Shown: positions 34,313 to 47,457 of the stretch, piece by piece
Numbering within the stretch: position 1 is the first letter of the stretch
Layout of the letters: every line of letters begins with the position of its first letter
Source: Amyelois transitella
Lineage: Eukaryota > Arthropoda > Insecta > Lepidoptera > Pyralidae
Direction of reading: 5' to 3'
Length of the DNA: 64,000 nt
Assembly (NCBI RefSeq): GCF_032362555.1
Contig: NC_083512.1
Coordinates: 4,948,001-5,012,000 of the forward strand
Made by a program: the position numbers and the translations under genes
Notes under the pieces: model-generated
Database searches by the model: none
The model's input: the letters and a program-made list of their open reading frames with translations, nothing else
Told to the model about the DNA's origin: nothing

Positions 34313-36273
34313 GACCGGAGTTTTGACCAGTACAAGAAATTATTATCATGGATGTCGTAAAAGGCTGGTAACTGTTACCGTTGATGATTTTCATTTTGAG
34401 GTAACGTAAGACCGGGAAGAGGAATCACAAAGGCTTTTAGACAACAAGGCTCAGGAAGGAGTATCAAAGGACATTTTGTGCACAGCACATTAATAATTTT
34501 GTTACTTACTTAGTAGCGAAGTGAATAATTATTTACTCCCATTAAATAACTATACTCGGTTTACCTATTCTATACCCAAGCGTTCTTATTCTGCTTGTAA
34601 GAATAACGATAACTTCACCTAGTAGTAGGTATTGTATGTACAGGCACTGTCAATACCATAAAACAATAATCTGATCATTTATTAATAATGCAGTTTAACC
34701 AACAATAAAATGATATGATTAGGTATCAATTTAGCTTTTTCTCTAACATTTGTTTAATAGTTCAAGGATAGTCCAGCCCACCATTGTTAGGTAGCACCTT
34801 TAAGCTATAACCACTTGAAAGGTTTCATGCGATTTCTTTAGATAGGTAAATTTATATAGCCTTGATCTACTTATTTAAGTTATATGTCATTCGTGTCGTG
34901 AGCCATTCTCCTTAAAAGTGAAACTTGTGATTTGTGATAAAAATTATCTCATTTCCTATTACGAAATTCTTCTGAATTGTATTTTGACTTAGTTGGTACC
35001 ATTTCAATAGGTAGGTAGGTACATCATATGCTATAGATGTAGATAGATTGTGGGGATTAAATTTTCAGTTACCTATTTACTTTTGATGGTGTGAGTAGGT
35101 TTGGTATAAAGCTAGGTTTTCCGATCGGCTTCTTTGTGGCGGATCTTGCCATTATTAGATGAAGTAGAAATGTTTTAATTTTGTCCTTAAATTGCATTAT
35201 TCGATATCCATGGAGTGAACTTATTTCCTATGCCTTTTTTTATTTCTTTATGTGCAATTGATGCAGAAAATACCGAGGCCATAATCCAGGCTTAAGCTTG
35301 TTCCAAATAGAAAAATTGGTAAATTATAGAATAAGTACCTACATTCATTTTACAATTATTGTCCATAAGTAATTTGTATAATTACTTGTTTTTTTACGTT
35401 ATTCAATCGAGTGTATCGTAACAATTTGTGAGGCAACGGTTTTCGGTACCCACTGTTAAATGACGCCAGCCAGGTTCTCCCACGGCTCACGTGACGGTAA
35501 CGCAACACCAAATGAAGGGTAATCGCATCAAAAAACATCAATTTGCTGCAGCAAAACCAATTTCTTCACTGCGAAGTGAGTTTATATATGACATTTGAGA
35601 ATAGGTACACCGCTGTCAAAACATGGATGGTGAGAAAAAAAGTTCATGTATACTTACTCGAAACATGTGAAAAATAAAATCGTTACCACTCCCTTATGAC
35701 ATATAGTGAAAATAAACCGACATTCAACTAACTGCCACAACAGATAAAACATGGAAATCGGAATTTCCAGACTGAACATATTTTCTTTCCTCTGAGTGAG
35801 TACCTACCTACAAAAATATACCTATCTTCCTTTCCTTTTTTTATAAAGAAAAATTTGAAATGTAAACATAATTTTTCATGGACTCCCTCCAAAAAGTCTT
35901 AAACAAAACAAATATTTTTTTATTAAATGTCCGTATAGCGTACGTTTTAATCGATATCATTCAAAATCGCAAGCGTGCATTTGTTAGTAGATCAATGCAA
36001 TGATACTACGTATCAATTACTGCCACTTAGCAGTTATGAATAGGTAGTATTTTGTTACGTGACTTACGCTAACAGGGTCTCACCTCACCATGGAGGAAAC
36101 GGCAATGACTTTGGGCTTACTGAAGGCTTCACAAAATGAAGGTTCTGTAACAATAAGTTCACGCTATCATTGTAATTTCCTGTTATTTATGGTTTTTTAT
36201 TTAAAATGTAGATTTCTAGAACTAGAGCTAGCCTTGTGGCAAAAATTGTAATCAAGAAATTTGTCTAAGATTA

Positions 36274-36330
36274 CTACTAGCTGTCCCGGCAAACGTCGTT
36301 TTGCCATATAAATAATTTTAAGTAATTTCT
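36274..36330 (+). repeat. Head of a CTAGCTGTCCCGGC-type repeat
   Basis: TACTACTAGCTGTCCCGGC then AAACGTCGTTTTGCC, related to the repeat at 17801-17967 but truncated after about 50 bases. Confidence 0.6.
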
Positions 36331-39300
36331 AGCGTTACTACATGTGTGTTATTCCTGCTAATCTTGAGGAACATGGCAACCGTCGCCGATGCGGGGTGCG
36401 TCAAACTACCTACCTACATAAAAATAAACTTCTCAAAGATTCTTAGATTACTATAAGTAGTCAGATATGTATGAAAAGTTGAAAAAACTCGATAATGTTA
36501 CCAAGAAACATTTTATGTATTGTTCCTTACTATATGTATAGTTGTACTTACTTATACAGTAATATAATAATTACTTAGTCTAGATTTGTAAACTAGTCGG
36601 AACCAAATTAATATGACAATTTCAAAAAACCGTCGTTACCTTTATCTCTAGGTACTTAATTGTATTTTAATTGAGGGTTTTGGATACGGGGACTTTTTAT
36701 AATTTTGAAAGATAAGTATAAATCGATTAGAATAAATATACGACATGCACAATAAAGCGGATGATAGACATTGATGAAAAAAATAAAAAAAATATTATAC
36801 CTGTAAAATTTGAACATTTCCCTTGATTTTTCCAAGTACCTATTATTTATTTTTAAGGTACCTACTAAATTTAATAATAACATAAATACTGAAAGGGTGG
36901 CTCTCATACAATAAACGTTATTTTTATTATTAATAATATTTTTTTATTGGTTTTGTAGTAATGTTATTATGTTTTTATGCTAAACCTACCCACTAAATTA
37001 AAAGTAGGCAGCTAATTTTCTTTAGCTCTAGCAAAAGCTAAAGAAAGCTAAATAAAACTAATCTTTAGACCAATCGGTTTGGGCAGTGCATTAATATTCA
37101 GTAAGACACTTAGGTACTAATTGCTTACTAAAAATCGAAAGTTTGTAAAGATATGTGTATGAATGTTTCTTACATTTGATTTTTATGAACCTTTGCAGTA
37201 ATATAGCCTAGACATTAGACAAATAAATTTTGAAGGCGTTTGAATTCGCGGGCAACAGTTTGTATATTACCTAATTAATAAAGAGAAGATATTATGATGT
37301 ATAGATTAGTTATGAGTCATGACTTTACCTTGTGACGGTCATTATAAGGGTGTCACCGTAGCGTGCGGCTCTCATAATAGATGTTGGTTATTGCATACAA
37401 ATTTTTGTTGAGTGGTGTAATTAAATATGAATTCAACTGTGTCAAGTAACCAGCATAACACAGACTAAAGTGATATTTAGATGCTAAATGGTATCTTTTT
37501 TCCTAACTATATAAGTTGTTAATACAAACCTTAACATATTAAATTTTACAATATATTATATACTTATTACTTAAAATAAAAAAGTAAACATGGTATGTTA
37601 CCGAAATTCAAAGCATGCTGTATGCCAGCTGGTCTTACTGCGCATATGTGAACATAAATCAAGACAATACTTATTGATGGTACCGTGTGGTTCCAGGCTC
37701 TCGAAAAAGTATCATTCTTTCCCACGGATGTCCTGTAAGCGACTGATCAAGAACTTTCACCTAGTGCAGTAATCATGTTCCAAGCTTGGCAGGGTTCCAC
37801 CGTTACAATGGTCACTTAGGTCTGGTGGGAGTTGCTTCCTGTAGGACTACCCACTCCTGGATTTATAAGCAGAACCCAGGTTTCTCCCCAGGAGAACAAC
37901 TGGTAGTTACTGTAGTGAAAGATGTGGTCTACATAGGTAGACTACATTGGCCAGAACCTGATGACGCACGTTTTGTCCAAGCCAGCGTGTTACTTAGTAG
38001 GTAACGTAATAAGCAGGCATACAACTCATTCACGGTTTTCAAAGGCGAGACCTCCAGCCTTTACGTAGTACTGTAAAGATCGCATGCAACAATTGAATAG
38101 AATGGCCGACTTACTTGCCGATGAATTCAGTGGTTTGTATTGTACGAACGGACGGAGGGGGCGGTTCTCTGCCTTATTACTTTTTTTTTTAATTTAAATT
38201 TCCCTTTTTTTTTGGTTAAAAAAACTTTTTTGTTGATATTACTTCGCGGGTGAAAAGTGTTTCTTATGTATGAAATGTTGTGTTAGTGTAATTTTTAATT
38301 GAATAGTGCAAAATAAAAATGTGGGGGTAAGTATAACGTTTATTGTGTTAAGTTTATCACAATGATTAAAATACTACTTGATTGAAAAAACATTAAAACA
38401 CTATAAATATCTTAAGAGTTAAAAGTAACTGAATTGTAAATAAAAAAAAAAACAAACAATAAACATCTATTCTAATAAACAGCATATAATTGAAAGTCAC
38501 GTTTAGACTATTATATATTAGACTTAACTACATAAGAAATACTTTTGGGTGCCTAATTTAGTTCACGAATCAATAGAATAGTGACAGGCTTTTGCTACAA
38601 AGACGGCAGTTTTATCTAGATTGCGGAAATGTTAAAATTTATATCGATACTTACTTAATTGTTAAAAGAGCGAAATTCATCCGTTGTTTTGACACACTAA
38701 AAATGTATCCCGTGCCGGCAGCGTCCAGTCGTCTCTTCGGAGTTTGGGTATTGCGATTACGAACAAACAAACAAATACCTGCATAGTTCAATAGAATAAA
38801 ATCGTTTTTGGCAAAAGATTTTGTCTAGCTTCGAGGATTTTCGATTGAAGCTGTCATTCAGCGGGTTGTCCAAGGGACTTTAAAACGGCTTTGAATCTTT
38901 TTGTTTGAGAGAAGCATCATGTCAGCCGCTGCTGTGCCGAAAGGCTCGTTTTCTGCAACGTTTTTTCTCTCATCTATTCATATACATGAAGCTATGCCTC
39001 AGAGGCTAGGGTAGGCTTGTTTCTCCTATATAATATTATATTTCACCTTGAAATGGTTGGGGATTGAACCCCGGATCTTGTGCCTCAGAAGCAGCATATT
39101 ATCGCTGCGAAAGATAAGCCGATTCTATGATCATTATATAATAGAATATTACAACTAGATCAGAAAAGAAGATAACAATAGACTCCCTCTCATCTCAGTT
39201 TTTAGTCTCTTCGGCCTACCCCTTGCACTAGACTACCACTAAGTTAATAATGTAAATAAGCTTTTGCCAGCGGTTTTGTCAGCTTATAATAATAAGTTTT

Positions 39301-39386
39301 AATAATATTACGGGATAATTAAGATACAGATAATTTTAGATTCCTACAGCCTTTGATTCCTGTATATCGGAATAATATAATAATAT

Positions 39387-39640
39387 AACGGCCTCTGTGG
39401 CTCAGCGGTAGTACGCTTGTCTGTGACACCGGAGGTCCCGGGTTCGAATCCCGGTCAGGGCATGATGAGAAAAGAACTTTTTCTGATTGTCCTGGGTCTT
39501 GGATGTTTATCTATATAAGTATTTATTATAAAATATAGTATCGTTGAGTTAGTATCTCGTAACACAAGTGTCGAACTTACTTCGAGGCTAACTCAATCAG
39601 TGTAATTTGTCCCGTATATATTTATTTATTTATTTATTAT
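39387..39640 (+). mobile_element. tRNA-derived SINE
   Basis: The head GTGGCTCAGCGGTAGTACGC (A box) and GGGTTCGAATCCCGGTCAGG (B box) is tRNA-like. The body has ACTTTTTCTGATTGTCCTGG and the tail is (TTTAT)n. The acceptor and anticodon arms do not pair well and there is a 170-base body, so it is a SINE rather than a tRNA gene. Confidence 0.8.
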
Positions 39641-40139
39641 ATATGACTGCATTCCGATTTCTATGACTTTACACATATTTTTAATAAGTCGGTTGATTAG
39701 TTCCGAAGATTCACCATATTTACGAACACTAACTTGTCCACCATATTTTCAATATGCTTGGTTCTAATATAATATTGAACCAAATAAAAAAAAAATTTAA
39801 TAATCGTAAATAGTATCCAATCTAAAGGAAGGTCCAGGTTTTTTATCTACTTATTAACAATTAGGTATTGCAGAATAATCGAGGACTAAAACTATTATGT
39901 AGTTTATATAATAACCAAAAAAAGACTTGCTTATACAATGATATATATAATATGTATAAGGACATTTATCCTATTACATAGGTAGGTACCTACTTGAAGA
40001 ACAATACGAAAGTCTCTAAATTACTTAAAGATCTTAACTCTAATTATGTAGACCAGCATAGGATCAGTGATTAAGTTTTATAGTTTCTTGTGGTTTCAAA
40101 CTTATTTTAATCTATATAGAACCTACATATAATTTTCAG

Positions 40140-43100
40140 TTCGCGATGTTGCCTCGTAGCAGTTTTGCTGACAGCTGTAGCGGCGTATCAAAGAACGCAA
40201 GGGCGATCCAACATTGTCTTCATAATGGTGGATGATATGGTGAGGATATGTGTAGTTGTTGAAATAATTTAATTGTTTGCTATCAGCACTAAATTTAAAG
40301 AAATAAATTAATACTAAAATATTTTTCAGGGACTTCACATGTTTTTTCATGGAATAAATTTAATTAAATTCGCTCCACTAGTTTTTTAATTAATACCTAA
40401 ACTTTTTTTTTTGTATAAGTATGGATATACTGGACGGGACGAATGTGAACAATTTTTTCGACTTTGACATTGTCTAACTTATTATAATTTTTTTCCGGAT
40501 ATCCGGGTTATTAACCGCAGACAGTTAGTCGTTTTGCTAGCAACTGATAAAAGTTTAAGTCACGGATACACATTGCATGTTGGAATTGGTTTAGTCTTTG
40601 CAATCCGACTGTAAATGTGGGATTGTTATAACCTCAGGATCATGAAGATAGTATGACTTACAAAACGATGTCAGTGGAGATTTAAGAACAGTAACTGGTA
40701 TTTATATTATTTTCTGGCTTTCACGCCTGTGTAGATAGACTGAAACAATTTTTTTTCATTTGTCATTATCACTGCATACTTCTTTCTCTTAGTCCACATT
40801 AAACACTGTTTAAAACAGATTTAAATATATACGCAATCACTATAAAACACCCTTTTAGATAAATTTATTACATTTTATTTCCGCGTGTCTGTAGCACTAA
40901 CATGGATATTAGCGACACGCGATCTTGAAACAATAGACAGTCCGAGACGAACCATTGTATTGAAACAATAAATTATTTATAAAGGATAATAACACTGCAT
41001 TTCATGGTTATTTAATATTCATTTGAATTAGGCAAAGTAGTTAAAATTAATAGGTAAAAAGAATTAAATAATTAAAAAAATGGGTTAACTAAGTACTATC
41101 CTTCTTTTTTGTGTAATTCTACATTGAAGTTCTCAAATTGCAAAACATTTTTTTTCTGCAATTCATATACAATATCTCGGCCTGGCCAGGACCATGGCCA
41201 GTTAAAATAGCTAATAGCTAAAAATTATGATGAGGAAGACCGCGCTATTAAGAAAAATAATTACGGTAGTTGAGAGTTGAACCGGGAAGACGTAAAAAAA
41301 TTAAAAATTAGCGTGTGCAAATCTAAAAATAACATCGTTTTAATTTAACGACTGTTTTAAAACTGCATTGTGCTAATTGTTTGCCGAAATTAATTTAAAA
41401 GCAGGTTGAATGCAAATGCACTTATCAATGTGCAAATAAAGGAAATGATGTTGTTTGTTATTTTCACACGGTTAATTTTTTTTTATCTGTAATGCTAATT
41501 TCGATGAATGTGTTCCCTTTTATTTATTTATACTTGACATACTTATCGTATCCTTTACCTATTATAATCCCATACTCTTTTTGAGACATAATATACTTGT
41601 AATGTTTATTAGTTTGATGGCTTATCGAAGCTTTAACCTTGAGGGAACTTCCAGCAAAGATTGCGGAGGTCAGACGACGGGTGTTGGTTTGTGCAGCAAT
41701 CTTTTGTTGTTGCCCTTCGAGCTTGTCTCCAGAGTGATGAAGATAACTAGGTCTAACGCTAGAAGGGTAATGAATTACTGCAGTTTACATTGCAACATTG
41801 TACTGAAACTTATTATTGTTCCCAGGGTTGGAACGATGTTTCGTTTCACGGTTCGGATCAGATCCAGACGCCTAACATCGACAGCCTGGCCTACAGCGGG
41901 GTGATTCTGAAACAGTACTACTCTGAGGCCATATGTACTCCCGCTCGCACTGCGCTTCTAACTGGGAAATATCCTATGAGATTGGGTAAGAGAGAGTTGA
42001 AATATGTGATTCCAACCACTCTAGGACCACCCCATCTCTTCCATTTCAGTGTGAGTGCGTCATATATGGGTCGGATACGATCTAGACGCCCGACATCGGT
42101 AGCAGGACCTACATACAGATAGGCAGCTAACGTGGTTCTGAAACAGTAAAACCCAAAGAGACTGTGTAAATTATAATTATGGGCAAATCGAATATTTTTT
42201 AAGACTTGGTAAGATTCTTGAGAGTTATCCTGAAGCATATCTACTGAGACTGAGGATATCATTATGATTTTTTTCGGAAAACATCCTGTAAAAAATATGT
42301 ACTCGTATGACTCGTACTGGTACTAGAGTGTGACCTTAATCGAGGATATTCCTTGTCCGTGACTGTCGTAAGCGGTGAATAAGGAAATTTACCAAGTGGA
42401 AAACCCATGATTAAACTGGATAAGGCTTCCACTATATCATTTGGATATTAAAGCAAAAGAATTTCAGGTACCTATACTAACAGAGACAGTTAACAGTGAA
42501 ATTTTGTTGATAATTATAAAGATCAAAAACCAAATCCATATTAACTTCATATTATCTAAACCATAGCTAAAACTAATTTTAAATTTCTATGCTACGCGCC
42601 GCAGTTGTCCTCATTTTTTAAGTTATGCAATATGTGAAACATACAATAAAGTAAACTTACAGTATTATTGTCACGTTTTTGTCCGCAAAAGGTTAGACAG
42701 AGCTTAATGATGGCCTATTAAATATAGAGTGCGTATTTGGTTTATTTCCTAGCAGCGTAAATATGGACTTGTTTTTTTTTCTTGGAAAGTTATGTTGTGT
42801 TTTGTTTTACAAATAAAACAGAATAAACATTAGGAGTAAGAAAATATTGTAATCCTCAATAGTATTATCTAGATCAAAGACCATCTTTGCATCAAGTTAA
42901 TTAATAATATACGTTATTAATCCATACATTAAAACTACTTAAATACATTGAATGGATTAATCGGACGCTAAAAGGTGACTGTCAAGGTTAGCAATCAATT
43001 AATCCAAAAAGTGGCACTGGCCTACCTAATCTAAAGTGTACGAGTAATATGTATAATTACGTCATTTTTTCATCATTGTTATATTTCTTTATTGCTGAGA

Positions 43101-46100
43101 TTTCAGACATTAAAAAGAAATGCGGTCATTGTGCGAGTATTATATTGAACACCATAAGGGTTCTTTATCTTTTTAATATGTTAGTAAATGAAATAAAGAG
43201 CATTTGATTACTGAGGAGAAAAATAAAAAAACTTTTGATAAATTCAGTAAGTGCCTGCCAATTATAGTTGCTATACAGTAAATAAAATAAGATATAAATA
43301 TGAAGCGTTCGGGCTTCAAAAAATGTTATTAAATAGTAATGTTTAGTACCTAAAAAATTTTATCATTTAAAAAGTTACGAGATATATTTGATTCTTGAGA
43401 ATCAGGCAGTTACTGATTTACTAAGGTCTGTCAAGTCTGTCATTGTAAAAATGAGCTGTTGCTTTTTGGCTGCTGTGTAAGTTATGAGCGACAAGTCATC
43501 ATCAGAGATTGTCGAAATATTTCACTTAATTAAACTTCTTCAAACTATGAATAAATGAATAAAAAGGAACCCTAATATTTTTGTATGCTATCAACAAATC
43601 TGTTGGTCAAGGTCCCGTCATTGAGTGCCGTGTCAATGGCACACACGACACGTAATGTGCAGACAAATTCCAGTTCAAGATCATTTCTACTTGCTGAAAC
43701 GAGTGAAACAACTTTTGCTCCAGATTACGTTTTATCACTTTCACGCTTTGCCACTTTTTAATCAGCAATTATTTTGAGTGGCAATTTATTGTTATTTCGT
43801 GATCACGACCACGATAAAGCATGAATGGTTGTAAGTAGTATTTGTATTTAGATAAAAATGTGTTAGGATTTCGTGTCAGTTCTACTTAAATTGTTATGAT
43901 TGATTATTGTAGGTAGTGATTATTTTTTGTGAAATATTTTTAAGTTTATAGAAGTTTATCATGCACTTATTCTTACTATTGTTTCGAAAATTTCGAAGAA
44001 GACATGCTGATGAACTCTTTGTTTATTTTCAAAAAGAAATTATGTATCGTAAAGTTTCAGAAATTTTTAAATGAATCTTTTCATATAATATCATAAAAAG
44101 TAACATTTCATATTCAAGATGTTTTCATTTACAGGAATGCAGGGCATGCCTTTATACAACGCGGAAGATAGGGGAATACCTTTAAATGAGCGCCTTCTAC
44201 CCTCATATTTAAAGGAGCTGGGCTACACCACCCATTTGGTGGGGAAATGGCACGTGGGGATGTCCCGGCGGGAATACCTGCCTACGTCAAGGGGATACGA
44301 CAGCCACTATGGAATGAGAGGCGGTTTGATTGATTACTATACTTACAACAAAGTTGAGAGAGTAAGTACCTAAGTCATTCTTAGAATAATAGGAATAGGT
44401 TTAGTTCTGGTCTAGCATTTGGGTAAAGGGTGTTGGTCAGACGAAATTAGATGGTACAAACTAGTAACTTAATCAAATAGGTGACAGGACATACTCAGAT
44501 GATGTTGATGTATGATTTTGTTATTTAATAATTTGCTTTTAGGATTCTTTATAAATAGTGAGTATGTGACAAATGTTATTTCGATCACAACTTACATAAT
44601 ATTACGGCACATCCACACTCTCAATTCGTTTCGTCTGTTTCATAACTTACTCAGAATGTTTGTGTTTGTTATTACAAGGTTCTTGTAACATCTTTGTTGC
44701 AATGTATTTATGTCATTGCAGTTGCCCGATGGCACGGAATTCTTTGGTTTGGACCTCTTCGACGATGATTTGCCGCAAGAAAAAGAGGAACGTTACATCA
44801 TTGATGCGCTTACAGACAGAGCTATTAAAAGTGAGTTGATCAAATAAATACATCAAGACGTCAATTTTCATGAATTTAGAAGCTGATGATATAGTTGCCT
44901 AACAATTATAGCGATAATGCTATATTACATCAGGAAGTACTGATAAAGAAATTTTGACGAAACTTGTTGCGGATAAAATATTGTTATCACTTTTTTGCAT
45001 ACTTATATTATAAACAAAAAAAAAAACAAAAAAAATGTGTGTTTCCAAAATAGGTTATTCATTGGAATAACACAAAGACTGCGCACTACTAATATGTAGA
45101 TAACAAAAAGCGTGTAAAGCCGCAGGCGGATGCTAGTTAGTTATTATAATAAAAGTTAGCATTTTATTTAGAAACCAAAACTTTATTAGTTAAAATAGGA
45201 GTACGGATGATTAAAAATAGGCATAGCTGAACCATGACTAACTGATTAATGAACAAAAAGTATGAAATCAAATGGTCATGGTACTCGTAGCAAGGTAAAA
45301 TATATGTTACTTAATTTATAGTCATCCTACAAAAATGTAACTCTTGAATGGAATGTATTGAAAAATCATTTTTTCTCTAGTTTTGGACATGTACAATTAT
45401 GCAGTACAGTAATTTTTTTTTTAAATATTGTTTGTCACTCGAAAATAACTCATAACCTTTAAAAGTTTCTTCAACATTATACAAAAATTTTAACTGTTTC
45501 TTAAAAGAAAATATGTATATCTTTAAAAAAGACTTTAGGTTCGACTAAATTATATATGGAGTACCTAATTTTAAGCCCTGTTAAAATGCTAAACCAATTG
45601 TTTAAAAAATATTGTTTTGTTGTTCCAGTAATCTACCAGCACAACGGCTCAACACCACTCTTTCTCCATGTCACACATAACGCCCCTCACTCAGGCAACG
45701 AGGGAGTTCATCTGCAGCCACCACTCTACTCCACCGTGAAGAACCGACACATAGCGCTCTCCGATAGACGTCTGTATGCTGGTAACTACAATCTTTCACT
45801 GTAAAATTGTCTAATGAAGTTCACAAATTGATATTGCAGGGGATTTAACTGTTTCTGGACGATCAAAAAACAGAATGAGTTGTCACTACATTTCTCCTCC
45901 GTTAATTTAGGATTTAGAAGTAATTTTTATTAAAAAAGGGAATACAATCACTTTTTCTTAGCATAAAGTCTAATTAACTTCTAATACACAAAAAAATTCT
46001 CATTACAGAAATTGTCAATCACATAGATTTGAGTGTCGGTCGAATAGTGAGAGCTTTAGCGGAAACAAACATGTTAGATGACACAATGATTGTTTTTGTA

Positions 46101-47395
46101 TCTGACAACGGCGCTCCGACTGTTGGGGAAATGGCTAATTGGGGTGTAAATTTACCTTTGAGAGGAAAGAAAAACACGCCTTGGGAAGGAGCAGTTAGAG
46201 TGCCAGCCTTTATTTGGCATGCTTCATTCAGGCCTAAAGTTTGGGATGGGCTAATGCATGTATCAGATTGGATGCCTACATTGGTAGGTGCTGCTGGAGG
46301 CGATGTGACAACTGAAATCGATGGAGTCAATCAGTGGAATGCTATCGTACAGGATGGAGAATCTAAACGCACTGAAGTACTTATTACTGTTGAAGACGGC
46401 GAGAGAAATACATACGCCGCTTATAGAGCAGGAGATTATAAGATCATAGTTGGCAATGTTACTGGATTGAGCAATGGTTATTATGGTGATCTGTTTATGG
46501 CGAATAAAATGACTCCCCCGGAATATTACCCGGCTCTACGATCTTGTGAAGTAGCCCAAACATTTGAAAGTTTGGGTTTTTATTTAGATTATAATGGAGT
46601 GCAGGCTATGAGAGCAGCAACCATATTGAGACAGCAGGATCCTATTAGTGACTCAACATCATGTATACCAACATCAAGTAAGTGTATTTTACGAGTAGAT
46701 AGATTGTAGATTATAATGTCTTTATTGGGATTAACGAAAATTACATCAAGCAATGGAATACTTCTGATAGAGTTGGTAATGACGAAAGGTGCTAACGAGA
46801 CATCCATAAATCAAGCAGACTTTAAGTTATTGGTCATGTGAAACCTAATACAATATAATACTCGTATAATTCGAAGTTGTGAATTTAAAATTTTTCTTAG
46901 TAATGGCCAGCCTAGAAAATGATCACTTTTAATATCATTTGTTAATGACGTCCAAACTCAACTAAAAGAGCAAGATCTTATAATCATAAGTTTATGTTTT
47001 GATTTCTTAATTCTAGTTTTTATTATATTTCAGCTCGTGGCTGCCTGTATAACGTTCGCCTTGATCCGGCTGAGAGGCATGATCTGTGGTCACGTGCCAA
47101 TAAAATTGCTAACCTGTTGACCAGCCGGCTTCGTGGCCTCTGGGCTCAGCAGCAGCGAAGAGGTCCCCCCAATCTAGGTGTTCAAGCAAATCCCGCCAAT
47201 TTCAATTATGTTTGGACCCCATGGTTACCAGATCAATATCAAGTCATAGGTCTCTCTCCTTTTACTAATTCTGATTTCGCAGTGAGGATGGCTGACATGG
47301 GTATCGACAAAAACACAACTTTAGCAGCTTCAATAAACTGTGAGGGTACAACAGGAATAAAGAACTTTTTGTGTATATTAAAGAGTGTATTTTAG
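40140..47395 (+). CDS. Arylsulfatase B-like sulfatase 1, 592 residues visible
   Basis: Exons from 40140 (first full codon 40141)-40239, then 41826-41985, 44135-44361, 44722-44830, 45629-45781, 46009-46677 and 47034-47395 (TAG). The first exon enters in phase 2 with no upstream in-frame ATG, so a start exon is missing. It opens with a hydrophobic stretch ([13 protein letters not shown]) that should be a signal peptide. Counting from the first full codon, sulfatase features are the metal pair Asp31-Asp32 ([18 protein letters not shown]), the formylglycine site CTPAR (Cys70, Arg74), GKWH (Lys124, His126), THNAPH (His215, His219), VSDN (Asp282, Asn283) and the sulfate-contacting Lys of [10 protein letters not shown] (about 304). 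The usual Ser of C-x-P-S-R is Ala here. About 120 residues of C-terminal domain follow. The expected role is hydrolysis of a sulfate ester in lysosome, gut or haemolymph; the substrate is unknown. It is paralogous to the next gene. Confidence 0.9.
40240..41825. other. Intron 1 of sulfatase 1
   Basis: A+T-rich. The stretch 41640-41720 has vague similarity to SINE bodies. No gene seen. Confidence 0.6.
41986..44134. other. Intron 2 of sulfatase 1
   Basis: Contains the relic copy of exon 2 (42058-42160). The remainder is A+T-rich without coding signals. Confidence 0.6.
42058..42160 (+). pseudogene. Decayed partial duplicate of sulfatase 1 exon 2
   Basis: GGTCGGATACGATCTAGACG, CCCGACATCGGTAGCAGGAC and GTGGTTCTGAAACAGTA mirror GTTCGGATCAGATCCAGACG, CCTAACATCGACAGCCTGGC and GTGATTCTGAAACAGTA of exon 2 (41855-41920). 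The formylglycine motif region is lost and stops interrupt it. Confidence 0.75.
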
Positions 47396-47451
47396 TTTGA
47401 CAGTTGTTGTTAAGTATTTATTATGAAATTTGTGATATAATTTATTAGTTA

Positions 47452-47457
47452 AATAAA
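47452..47457 (+). terminator. Poly(A) signal of sulfatase 1
   Basis: AATAAA 57 bases after the stop codon. Confidence 0.7.

Larger units (their letters stand above)
32485..40139. other. 7.6-kb intergenic stretch, repeats only
   Basis: Between INPP1 and the first sulfatase. It contains the best short-element copy (32862-33145), further repeats listed separately, a tRNA-derived SINE (39387-39640) and long A+T-rich runs. Open frames such as those at 37590-38004 and 38592-38786 do not resemble any protein I know. The unlocated first exon of the sulfatase gene may lie in this stretch. Confidence 0.6.

Noticed and set aside
37590-38004. Two plus-strand open frames of 60 and 72 codons
   Set aside because: Adjacent frames in a repeat-like region with no family resemblance or splice logic.
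39387-39470. tRNA gene
   Set aside because: A and B boxes are good, but the acceptor and anticodon stems pair poorly and the sequence continues into a SINE body with a (TTTAT)n tail.
41918-42262. Minus-strand 114-codon open frame
   Set aside because: Shadow of sulfatase exon 2 and its relic duplicate.
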